Translations under genes and position numbers: made by a program | Notes under the pieces: model-generated | Database searches by the model: none | Seen by the model: only the letters and a program-made list of their open reading frames with translations | Told to the model about the DNA's origin: nothing | Assembly: GCA_009801085.1 (NCBI GenBank) | Contig: VNWV01000004.1 | Coordinates: 1-64,000 of the forward strand | Length of the DNA stretch: 64,000 bases | Direction of reading: 5' to 3' | Source of the DNA: Lasiodiplodia sp. COLG20 | Lineage: Eukaryota; Ascomycota; Dothideomycetes; Botryosphaeriales; Botryosphaeriaceae | Part shown: piece after piece, positions 41,661 through 51,240 of the stretch | How positions within the stretch are numbered: the first letter of the stretch is position 1 | Layout: the number at the start of each line of letters is the position of its first letter

Positions 41661-44600
41661 ATGGAGCGCCTGTGGGAGCAGCACAAAACAACTATTCGAG
41701 ACCTCTACTTGGTCAGAGACATGACAAAAACTGAGGTTGTTGAGGAAATGGCCAGGCAGGGTTTCAAAGCTGAGTAAGGCACACTGTCTTCCGCACTGAA
41801 TCCTTTTTGGAGGGCGAAAAGCTAACAGCTTCCCCACTAGCGAGGGTCAATTCGAACGCCAATTCAAGAAATGGAACTTTCGCAAGAATCTCACAAGAAA
41901 AGAATGGCAACACGCTTCGCGCGTTGTTGGAAAGAGAAAGAGAGAAGGAAAAGAAAGTGATTTGAAAATTGATGGAATCTCAATCCCACGGAAGAAGGTC
42001 CAAAAAGCCATTTCGAGGTATGGACAGGGATCAACATGGGAAACAATACATCGAACTCTCAAAGAAGGTAATTCGGCACTTCTTGAGCGTGTTCTCTATT
42101 ACTAACACTTGTTAGGTCAATGCGAACGCAGCCCGACGCCAAATGGACTCGTTATCTGCACCCCACCTGCGTTTTCACCTCCAAAATTCCCTACGGACTC
42201 TTTGCCATGGCTCAACTTCTACACCACCATGAAGTCGCATCTACAATCTGAAGGATGGCTCTACAGCAGGACTGAACATAGCGTTAGTCACCAAAGCAGG
42301 CCTATGAGGTCCGAGACTATCTGCGCCGCTATTCCAGTTTTACAACTCGAGCTTGGAGACTTGACAAGTTCCAGCATCTGCCATGATATCATTCAAGGAT
42401 CTGGATTTGATAAATTTGCGCTCTCAGTTCTACTGGCATCAAACCGTATGTACGATGTCTTTGCAAACATCATTCCTTCATCCGAGATTTCAAGGTATGA
42501 CCTAGGCAAAATCATTCTCCAACATCTTCAGTCTCGAAGAAACCTTTCGGTATTGAATTCTTTCATCATCCAGCACGATGAGACAGCTGAAGCGCTCTCT
42601 GAAATCATGTTTAAAGAAGCACTTCTGGAGATGAATGTCGCTCTCGCAGATCTTTTGCTTGGGTGCTTCAAAGTAGATGGGGACGAATTTTTACCAGGTC
42701 CCTGGCCAGTTCCTCATAATCATCCATGCGCGTCGATCTCTGGTCGCCTTGACAGTATGCTTCCGCTTGAATTAGCGATTTTGGCCAAACATGCTCCAAT
42801 GGTCCGTGTTCTTGTCAGGCGGGGAACCAACATCTTTTCCACTAAACAACCCAATTGCACAATGGACAATCTCGCTTTGGACAGCACACCGGAGATTTTA
42901 CAAATCCTTCTAGGTGGTTGGGTTGCTCCCGATCCTCCATCGGCTTTGCTGAGGGCGGTGTGTCTGGGGCTGTCCGCTGACGTCGAAATTCTTTTAAGTC
43001 AAGGCACTGACCCAGATACGAGTCAATCTCGATTTGGGGGTCCCGCGCTTGCTATCTCAATACAGGTGGCAAACTTCCACATTGCGCATCTGCTTCTAAG
43101 TGCTGGAGCAGAAGTCAACGTTTATGATTATCGCGGCAAGTCGCCACTTCGTTGTGCTGTGGAGCAACAAAATCTCGAGCTCGTGAACCGTATTCTGGAG
43201 CTTGGCGCAGAGCTCAATGAGCCTGACGTCTCAGGATCGGATCACATCGTTTGTTACGCTGTTGTGATGGGGGACTTTGACCTGACATCCACTCTCTTGA
43301 AATGTGGAGCCGACCCCGATGCCGGTCTATCATTGTCCAGTTACAATGAGGGTTCACCAATTGCAGAAGCTATCAGGAATGGAAACATGCGGCTAGTCGA
43401 ACTTCTGCTCGAACACGGCGCATACGTGGACAGCGGAACACTGAATCTTTCCATCTTTCATGATGATTGTTCTATAACTCGGCTTCTTTTAGATCATGGA
43501 GTGCCATTAGACGAAAATGCACTGTTCCATGCGGTTTCAGGGGGAAAGCTAGAGCTGGCCCAACGTATTTTGGATGCAGGGGCAGACATCAATGCGTGCG
43601 GCTTCAACGACTCTGGAACTAGCTGCCACTTCGACTACTGCAGCACTCCGCTGACTTTGGCGATTGACCTTCAAGAAAACCCCTTAGGGATGATATCATT
43701 TCTGGTCAATGCCGGTGCAGATATCAACCATCCTGACGCACTTCCCACAGCACTCGAAGTTGCGATCAAAAACGAAAACGCAGAAGTTATCAACTTCCTT
43801 CTAGAAAGAGGCGCACGCTGTGACAACCCAGGCGTGCTCAAAGCAGTTACTGAGAGATTGGAACCTCTATTATTAAACAATTGGATGGATTTTGTCAAGA
43901 ATCAGGACATTCTCAGTCAGTCTCATGGCCCGTGCTTATACCATCCAGCCCTAGCCACAGCTGCTCGATATGGGAGTTTGAAAATGGTCGAGATTGTTCT
44001 AAAACAGTGTGTTGGAATCGCCACACCATGTTCCGTCGGCGCAATCCAGCAGTGTGAACCGAACAATATCCCAATCCTGCAGAGACTTCTTGAAGCTGAT
44101 ATTCCTGTCAACGTTCCTCCAAACCTTGCAAGTCTCTCTTGCATCCCACCTAGGTGGGGTGACTGGGAATCTGGAAGATCCCCCATGCACCATTTTGCCT
44201 TCGCCGGCAACGACGAAGCAGTGCAGCTTCTATTGGACTACGGAGCAGATCCAAACTGTCGCGGGGTTATATTCCGATTCTTCCATTGCGGTAGTGATAT
44301 CCATAAAATGGAATCAGTCATGAGCACCGTGGCTGCAAACTGCAGTACAGCTGTGCTTGAAGCAGCCTTGAAAGCAGGTGCGATTATTGATCCACAGGTA
44401 TTGGGCACCTTCGAACGAACTCCTCTACAAAACGCCGTCGAGCATGGAAAATGGGAGAACATGGAACTACTTCTTCGTTATGGAAGCGATGTCAATGCTC
44501 CAGCGGCTGAATATGGTGGGGTCACTGCGCTCCAGGCTGCAGCGATTTCAGGCTGCCTCGGTATCGCGATCCGACTGCTTGAGGCTGGGGCAGATGTCAA

Positions 44601-44823
44601 TGCTCCGATGGCTAAAGAGGAGGGAAGAACAGCTCTCGAAGGCGCGGCTGAGTACGGGAGGATCGATATGATCGAGCTTTTGCTGAGCGCTGGGGCAGAC
44701 ATTGAAAGCCCTCAGTTTGGAATCTTGCAGTACGAGACAGCAGTGAAAAGGGCAAGAGAAAACGGACATAATGCAGCAGCAAGACTGCTCGAGAAACACC
44801 GGTCGAGGCATAAGCCAGATTGA
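41661..44823 (+). CDS. Clr5-domain ankyrin-repeat protein
   Basis: Three exons (41661-41773, 41841-42067, 42116-44823) with introns of 67 and 48 bp give 1015 aa. The two short 5' exons together encode a complete Clr5 domain: WEQHKTTIRDLYLVRD, VVEEMARQGFKA, then GQFERQFKKWNFRKNLTRKEW. A helical region follows, and from about residue 330 an ankyrin-repeat array covers most of the rest, for example HIAHLLLSAGAEVNVYDYRG, RLVELLLEHGAYVDS and GIAIRLLEAGADVNAP. The Clr5 module is a fungal N-terminal domain first noted in fission yeast Clr5. Ankyrin arrays of this kind belong to large, fast-evolving fungal families. Function unknown; it is likely a protein-protein interaction or regulatory factor. 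Confidence 0.88.
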
Positions 44824-45215
44824 GCTGACACCTGCTCTACAGCTTTTTGTTGTAATTTTCATTTCGTAACTGCTGTCTTCTTTTTGTTCTCGTTCGGGCT
44901 ATGGGTTCCAAAATTTCTTTCTTCATTATTTTACCATATAGGATATAAAAGGATTTGCCTTTTCTTGAGTCGATATCTCTGATACATGAACTTGGGAATA
45001 TCCGCCAGATAATTTAGTGGGCCACTTCTAAGTGTCACTAACTGCTATATTTACTAACCGCGCCACATTAAACCTTAAAAATTCACGTTGGAAGAAGTAG
45101 ATGGATAGGATCATATATATACAATTACAAAGTGGTAACTACAATATACCTTTTCGGATAGCTCGAAACAATAGTAATGTTCAAAGAGAAAATGAAATGC
45201 TGAAGATAAAAGCCC

Positions 45216-46574
45216 TTAAGGGGCATCACCAGTCGTCGCTACCAACTTCTCCTGTCTCTTTACCTTCTCAGCCTGCTCTGCCATCACCTTCCTTATGAAC
45301 ATCCGCGGCAACGAGCGGAGCTCGGGGTTCTTCCGTAAGATTCGATCCGAAATTCGAATGTATCGAATCGCGAATGTGCTCCACAGCCTGCTGTCATGAC
45401 CATCATCGTCTTCAACGGGTGGTCGGGGATAGTAGGGGTCGTTGATCATGTATGCCTCCACTGCTTGCGAGACGCCGGCCTCGTCCATGGAAATCGGTTG
45501 GCACTGGTTGAAGTCAAGCACCCAAAGGTGCGTGGTGCGTTTCACGAATCTCAACTCTCCGAACACCCGCATCTCCGTGTAAGTGTTAGGCTCCATGTTT
45601 GCGAGCTCGACGGACGTCAGAGGCTTGGCGGGGTAAGCCATCGGAGCAGTCCCAAGAACGAACTCCACGTCTCTTGCATCAATCTTTGCTTTCCAGTGCA
45701 TGGCAGCTAGTGCATCAGCCATATGGCCTGCTAGGTCGAATGTGTTCATTTGCAGCTCAAGCATTTGGTTGAGGTGCAATTTGAAATTGCGGAGCGAGAA
45801 GAAGAGGGCGTCAGCCTTTCCTTTCCGGCTGCCAAGGTAGACCCGGACGAGGCAATCTTCGTTGCCGGGCGACTGGAGTGCTTTCCTTCTGTTCCGAGGC
45901 GCGCAGAACTTCTCGATGAGCTTGTGTCTGACTAGGATAGGAAGCGCATGGATCCGTTCGGTGCAGAGTACAGCCGTGGGAAGATGAACAGCGATGCCTT
46001 GGGTGGGGAAAAAGGGCAAGTGTTTTGCCCACCAACCCTGCTCGTCCTTCGGAACGTAGAAGGTCGGTTCAGGCACTCTAACCTCTTCTGAGATGTCAGG
46101 AACTTGTGCAAACGCTTCCCACACCCGAGTATGCATTAGGTAATCGTTCCAGAGCTGGAGGTCGTCCGTCTTGGCCAGCTTCATAACGTGCGTGGATCCA
46201 TCTCTGGCGTATATGGCTCCACATGCTCCCCAGCCAATCAGTCTGTAATCTGACTCGTCAAAGGCGGCTTCCTGCTGTGCGGTAAAGCGGAATGTCGTGA
46301 AGCTCTTCGAACGAGTGGATAGAAGCTGTCCGAGTTGTTGTTCGAGCGAGAGATTTCCTTTGAATTCCGCATCGGCGTCCTCATTTTCGAGGACATCGAG
46401 GAGAAGCAGGTTGTCGGGGATGTTTGAAGTCATGCTTCTTAAGTCCGATATGCAATTTTGTGATTTCTGCACTGCTGTGAGCGGCGGTGGTGCTTTTATG
46501 AGGGCGAGGTTGCGGACCGTCTGGCAAATTCTGTTTTGGTACAGCCGCCACGTTGACTCCCACTCATACGTCAT
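45216..46574 (-). CDS. DUF3669 (zinc-finger-protein-associated) family protein
   Basis: Intronless frame of 452 aa from the ATG at 46574; an internal ATG at 46433 (MTSNIPDNLL) is an equally plausible start. The fungal DUF3669 core is visible: YRLIGWGACGAIYARDG, HVMKLAK, then WNDYLMHTRVWEAF, EFVLGTAP and the terminal LWVLDFNQCQPI with YYPRPP. The arrangement (Gly-rich loop, Lys in a VMKLAK strand, Asp-Phe-Asn near the end) recalls a distant protein-kinase or aminoglycoside-phosphotransferase fold, but HRD/DFG motifs are not obvious. It converges with the Clr5-ankyrin gene. Function unknown. Confidence 0.8.
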   Translation of the reverse strand: MTYEWESTWRLYQNRICQTVRNLALIKAPPPLTAVQKSQNCISDLRSMTSNIPDNLLLLDVLENEDADAEFKGNLSLEQQLGQLLSTRSKSFTTFRFTAQQEAAFDESDYRLIGWGACGAIYARDGSTHVMKLAKTDDLQLWNDYLMHTRVWEAFAQVPDISEEVRVPEPTFYVPKDEQGWWAKHLPFFPTQGIAVHLPTAVLCTERIHALPILVRHKLIEKFCAPRNRRKALQSPGNEDCLVRVYLGSRKGKADALFFSLRNFKLHLNQMLELQMNTFDLAGHMADALAAMHWKAKIDARDVEFVLGTAPMAYPAKPLTSVELANMEPNTYTEMRVFGELRFVKRTTHLWVLDFNQCQPISMDEAGVSQAVEAYMINDPYYPRPPVEDDDGHDSRLWSTFAIRYIRISDRILRKNPELRSLPRMFIRKVMAEQAEKVKRQEKLVATTGDAP

Positions 46575-46680
46575 CGACCCAACGCAAAAATAATTTATTT
46601 CACAACCGAAGAAGGCAAAATCTTGATGCTAGAGGAAATGAGTCTCCCCGACGACCTTCGAGAGCATCCGCACTCGACCT

Positions 46681-46769
46681 GCGTGGGTGGCTGAAGCTAT
46701 CATCCGGACGTAAATGTAAAATTATTAAATATACATCTACGTCCGGATGATAGCTTCAGTTACCCATGT
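46681..46769. repeat. Foldback element: 38-bp inverted repeat with 13-nt loop
   Basis: Left arm 46681-46718 and right arm 46732-46769 are reverse complements with five mismatches, every one a transition. The inner 21 bp (CTGAAGCTATCATCCGGACGT) are perfect. The loop is AT-rich (46719-46731). It could be a solo MITE-like element or a strong hairpin at the upstream end of the DUF3669 gene. Confidence 0.8.
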
Positions 46770-46802
46770 AATGGGCTATATATGAAAATAAGTTCTGATG
46801 GT

Positions 46803-47228
46803 TCAAGTCTTCCGGCACAAATTTGTATCTAAATGGCTCTCCACCACTATGCAGCTTGAACAGAATATCGGCCAAATGATACACCGTGTCTCCCCGGACT
46901 CAAAGACCACTGGTATCTCCAGCTCCAGCTCGGCCCTCAACAAATGTGCCAAACTGGTGCCATCTGTGCGGTCCAGCCAATTTCCGTCTCGGAAAATGTC
47001 ACTGTCTCCATCCTCGCAACCGTCTTCCTCGACGTCTCTTCCGTCCCAATTCTCTCTCCGGCTGAAGCCCATAATATAGCTGAAGTACCTGATGTTCGAA
47101 GAGGGCGACGTCAAGACTACCTGCTGTCCGGGGTCGTGGATCTCGAGTATGTAGGGCCCGACGGCAGGGAGGAGATGGTCAGGCGATCGTCCTGTGCGGC
47201 AAACAAAAGGATAAATACCAGCAAGCAC
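46803..47228 (-). CDS. Uncertain ORF, 141 aa
   Basis: An open frame with SYIMGFSRRENWDGRD and an acidic patch (VEEDGCEDGDSD) followed by a hydrophobic C-terminus. No domain is recognised. It could be an exon of the gene to its right, since a GTAAGA donor lies just upstream on this strand near 47,278, but the phase does not fit this frame. Confidence 0.25.
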   Translation of the reverse strand: MLAGIYPFVCRTGRSPDHLLPAVGPYILEIHDPGQQVVLTSPSSNIRYFSYIMGFSRRENWDGRDVEEDGCEDGDSDIFRDGNWLDRTDGTSLAHLLRAELELEIPVVFESGETRCIIWPIFCSSCIVVESHLDTNLCRKT

Positions 47229-47272
47229 GTTCAGTAGTTTCGGAAGAAGGATAACGTGGAAATTCCGGGTAT

Positions 47273-47704
47273 TTAAGGTCTTACAGTGAGATCCGTAGCA
47301 AACTCCGATGATTTGCCCGGAGTCTGCGTGGTTTCGGTGCCGGCGTTGTTCATCTCGTCAAGGCGTTTGTTCTCGCGGATTTTGCGGAGAGTTTCCGCCA
47401 TGTTGGCAAATCCCTGAACCTCGCTGAGAAACAGCCTAGCCAGTATAGTGAGTTCCTCATTCGATAGAATCGCTAGTCTCGTGTTGCTTCTCGTCGAGTC
47501 CTCTGTGCGATGTCCAAGTCCTGAATTCCGCTGTACCGTCAAGTCGACATCCTTCCAGACATGACTGCTGGTCCGCAGGTACCTAAGAGACTGTAGATGA
47601 CTATTTACTCTGATGGAGAGATTTGGGAGAATACTTCTTGTAATAAGATGTCGTGGAGCCCGAGGAGAAAGGGTGTGAACGACTTGACATATGCGTGAGC
47701 GCAT
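47273..47704 (-). CDS. Hypothetical protein, 143 aa, possibly mitochondrial
   Basis: The N-terminus is Arg/Ser/Leu-rich without acidic residues (MRSRICQVVHTLSPRAPRHL), which resembles a mitochondrial presequence. The rest is hydrophilic and helical (EELTILARLFLSEVQGFANM; AETLRKIRENKRLDEM). A GTAAGA donor occurs four codons before the stop, and splicing to the CACAG near 47,186 would replace the end with DDRLTISSLPSGPTYS. Either form is possible. No family is recognised. Confidence 0.35.
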   Translation of the reverse strand: MRSRICQVVHTLSPRAPRHLITRSILPNLSIRVNSHLQSLRYLRTSSHVWKDVDLTVQRNSGLGHRTEDSTRSNTRLAILSNEELTILARLFLSEVQGFANMAETLRKIRENKRLDEMNNAGTETTQTPGKSSEFATDLTVRP

Positions 47705-48846
47705 TCTGTTGGAGCACTCAAGACAGTGTTCGTTCGAGCCGATGGATATTGCGGGAGCTTTAAGTCTTCTTTCACAGAGGATAATCGAGTTTTGATGCCA
47801 ATTCTGAAGATCGTATGTATCGTGCTGTTGCGGGGAAAATGAATTGCAATTTTGAGGGGGACGCTAGTGTCAGTGCTCGCCGCTGGTAAAATGTATAGAG
47901 CAAGAGAGGTCGGACAGGCCTACTTGATATGAGATTGCAGCAAAATGACGGTCCTGTGCCCTTTGTAACAGAAGGCTCAACTATCCGACCAGCAAGCGGG
48001 TCTAATTTTATGAACCTACACACTGCTTGATTTGAGCAACGACATGATCCGATTTAATGCATACAAGCTTATGAAGTGGAATGACAGAAGGGGCAGATTG
48101 CATATGTAACGTTCCAGAGTGAGTAATATACCCGGGTAGGTACTCTCGACATCAGCCATTCGATTGGTTATATTGATGTGCATGTAGTTGATGGGAAAGT
48201 TCTCTGCCTTGTAAGCCGCATCGACGTTAGTAGTAAGGCTCCGAGTAGGGTTTTTAGGACTACAACAACTAATGTCCGCGCCGCAAAGCTTCGTTTGGGC
48301 AGATATATGCGCTTCGAAATATTACAGTAGTCATGTGGTCCACAAAAGGAGGATAGATTTCTGCTGAGGGCCATGAAATGCGTATAGACTAGGAACGCGC
48401 CTGAGACGGTCTGGTGATTCTGGTAGCTCTTGTAGTTTGACTTTCGGGATGAGTTGCTAACCCCTCTTACCACTAGTAAATGGCGGAATGTTTTGCTGAT
48501 GTTCGGGTGGTTTTATATCAGAGTGATGGGACGGTGTCTATGCCTATGAGTTGCGCCGGCTGCATTGGTCGGTGAATCTTGATGCAACACGGAAAGTGAA
48601 TATTCAAGGGTGCAATATCCCGCATTCAGAGAGTTTCCACTTTGGGACGCGCGCGGACGCGACCACCCGGATCACCTGGACGACGTGGACCGCCTGGACA
48701 GGCACTTCGCGCCGCACCTACAAAATCCCGCCGGTGCACACCGAACCTCTCCACTTCATCCAACTTTCTTCCTTCGCACAAGCACCTTGACTTATCTGCA
48801 CTTGAACTTTCCGCGATACTCTACTGTATCCATCCTGGCTAGCAAC
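47705..48846. other. 1.1-kb intergenic stretch
   Basis: An AT-rich stretch with several ORFs below 105 codons (for example 48168-48473, minus) and no recognisable domains. The last 200 bp are C/A-rich and look like the leader of the next gene. Confidence 0.4.
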
Positions 48847-50095
48847 ATGGCCAACGACTCTTCCAACAAGCCTGCTATCCAAGGCATCTCTTACGTACGA
48901 CCCCAAGCTGCCATCCGCATTGTGACACTTTTAACACGAGAGCTAGTCGTGTCCACTTCTTCACAAGATCGCCGGTCACTGGGGACCTGATTCCAAGGAA
49001 TGGTTCCCGAAGGACGCTGTTCCGGCCCATGGCAAGGTCGATAAGCTGTCGGCGGACTACAAGAACTCCCTTCTCAAGCTCGCCGAAGCCGCCGGTGCCA
49101 AGGACCGTTCCGTCGCTGTCGGCCTGGTCGCTCAGGCTATCAAAGAGCGAAAAGAGTCGAGCTGGAACCGCTTCGCAGGCGTCGAGGACATCAAGTCGGC
49201 TCTCGCTCGCTATGAGACCGTTCGCGCGACCACCGCCGGTCTCAAGCCGACGTTCGTTTCCACCGTGACAGTCCAGACCAAGCACCATGACATCTCTGTC
49301 CCCCATGGCGTCCGCCGCGCCCGCTCCCAGTCGGGCGACTCCCCCGACGCGCGCGCTCCCCAGCGCCGCCGCCTGGAGCAGCCCAAGACGACCGACACCA
49401 TCGAAAGTCTCACCGCCAACATCGACAAGCTCAAGCTGGAGAACACCCAGCTCAAGACTGAGCGCAACAACTTCAAGCTCCAGGCTTTAGACATCTCCAG
49501 CAAGGACGAGACCATCAAGGGCCAGAACAAGATCATTCAGGACCAGGACAAGACGATCATGGCTCTCGACGGCGAGCGCGCCGATCTCCAGAACGAGAAC
49601 ACCGAGCTCGGCGAATTCGCCATCACCTTCTGCAAGGCGTGGCTGGCCTCTCTTGTTAACAACAAGCACTCGTCGTCGTCCGCCGCGACGAACATCAACA
49701 ACTACAAGCAGTCGCCGATCGCCACCGCCGACATCGACAAGGCCATGCGCACCTCGATCGACGAACTCCAGCACAAGCTCAGTCTGCACGACGTCATCCC
49801 CAATGTTGGCGCTGCCCGTGCCAGCATCGATCAGCTGGTCGCGACGCTGGATGGCTTCAAGGCCGATGGCCTCTGGTACCACCAGCGCTACACTGAGAAG
49901 GACCAAGTCAACTTTGAAGCCGCCCCAGAGGATGTCGAGGATGACGAGGTTGAGGTGGAGGGATACGGTGCCGATCCTGATGACGACAACGATGAGGAGA
50001 TGGATATGGATGATGGTGGCGTTAGCGTTGGCTACTTCCCGTTCGACCTGTTCAAGGATGACCTTGAGGAGGAGGAGGAGGAGATGGAGGAGTAG
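48847..50095 (+). CDS. Coiled-coil protein with acidic tail, unknown function
   Basis: Exon 1 (48847-48894, 16 codons) joins exon 2 (48947-50095) across a 52-bp intron with TTTTAAC branch and GCTAG acceptor, giving 398 aa. A later acceptor (CACAAG before ATCGCCGG) is also in frame. The start is hydrophilic, with HWGPDSKEWFPKDAVPAHGK suggesting a small folded domain. A basic stretch follows (GVRRARSQSGDSPDARAPQR), then a long coiled coil (IESLTANIDKLKLENTQLKT to DGERADLQNENTELGEF), a helical region, and an Asp/Glu-rich end (DDDNDEEMDMDD; LEEEEEEMEE). The layout resembles nuclear scaffold or chromatin-associated factors, but no family is recognised. Confidence 0.7.
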
Positions 50096-50840
50096 AAGTG
50101 CCCCTCGTCTTGTCTGTTTTCTTGAGCCTCTCTGCTTTCCACCGGTCGGCATCGTTGACTGGTATTCGGCTTGATTTCTAGAGTAGTGGTCTGCATAGTG
50201 ATCGGCCATAGATAGTCTGCAGCTATATGCTGCCTTTCATTAGTGAACTCACTTGATTGACATCATGGATATGACGGCAATGCGCTGTCAAGTTTTGCCT
50301 CATGCCCGCATACCAGTGCCCAATGACTCTCCCAACGCGCTCAGATCCTCGACGTCGTCGTAATATTTCTGAGTTATCTTCTATCCCTTGACTTCCTCTC
50401 TTTGCAGAGCCGGTAGCCTTTCGCCGTCACCTTCCGCTGTCGCCTTCCCGCTCGGATTCCTCGCTATCTGACTCTCCATAGCTGCCGAGGATAATGAGGA
50501 TCTCCTTCGCTCACCGACCCTTTCTGAGTGCTTATTCACGAATACGGGCATGTTTCATAGCTCAAGTAGATGTATATAAACAATGTCTGAACCCCAGACG
50601 GATCGCCACTTCAGCTATTAGTTTTCGCTCCCTAATATTGTGCTCATTGCTGTCTGTTCCTTGATCTATCCACCTTATATACGCAACAATGCCCTTGGCA
50701 CAATCTTCTGTGCAAATTTGAATCAACGCCGACACGATCGACCCTGACCTTGAAACCCAATTGCCTAACAGAGTGACCATCTACGGCGACGAGCCGACCA
50801 GAAAAGTGATAGCAGAAGACATGAACCAATACTCAAACCT
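50096..50840. other. Intergenic stretch left of the retroelement remnant
   Basis: No convincing gene. It contains the 3' flank of the coiled-coil gene and AT-rich sequence leading to the reverse-transcriptase remnant. Confidence 0.35.
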
Positions 50841-51240
50841 GTGGATGGAGAGCCGGGTTTTGCTGACATTCGCTCGGGTGAAGAAACGTTGGTCCCACTC
50901 AAGGACGATTGGCAGAAGGAAACCAGGTTGCCCACCAAGGTCTACCCGTTACTCGCCGGAGGGAAGGCTGAGATCGATAAGACATTCAGCAAATTGCACG
51001 ACCAAAGCAAGATGAGCCGGGCCAACAAGCATAGCTACTTTTGGGTTCCCAGTATTCGTTGCGAGGCGCAGGATCCTCAAAGACGGAACATGGATGGCAA
51101 AACACCGAGTGGTAGTCGACATTATCAATGCGACCCGAGGGTCGCAATTCGCCCCGGTTATCGACACGAGTTCAGTCTTTAGCCAAAGTGATGCGAGAAG
51201 CGCCACATCGCTACAAGCCGGCCGGCCATCCAATTGAGGC
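50841..51240 (+). mobile_element. Decayed Gypsy-type retrotransposon fragment (start of reverse transcriptase)
   Basis: One frame reads DIRSGEETLVPLKDDWQKET then LPTKVYPLLAGGKAEIDKTF and SKLHDQSKM. After a frameshift near 51,040 the next frame reads GFPVFVARRRILKDGTWMAK and HRVVVDIINATRG. This order (WQ...VYPL...IDKTFxxLHxQ...FPVFVxRR...KxRVVVDI) is the entry to the RT domain of fungal Ty3/Gypsy elements. The catalytic YxDD region, integrase and LTRs are not visible, so this is a fossil. Confidence 0.65.
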
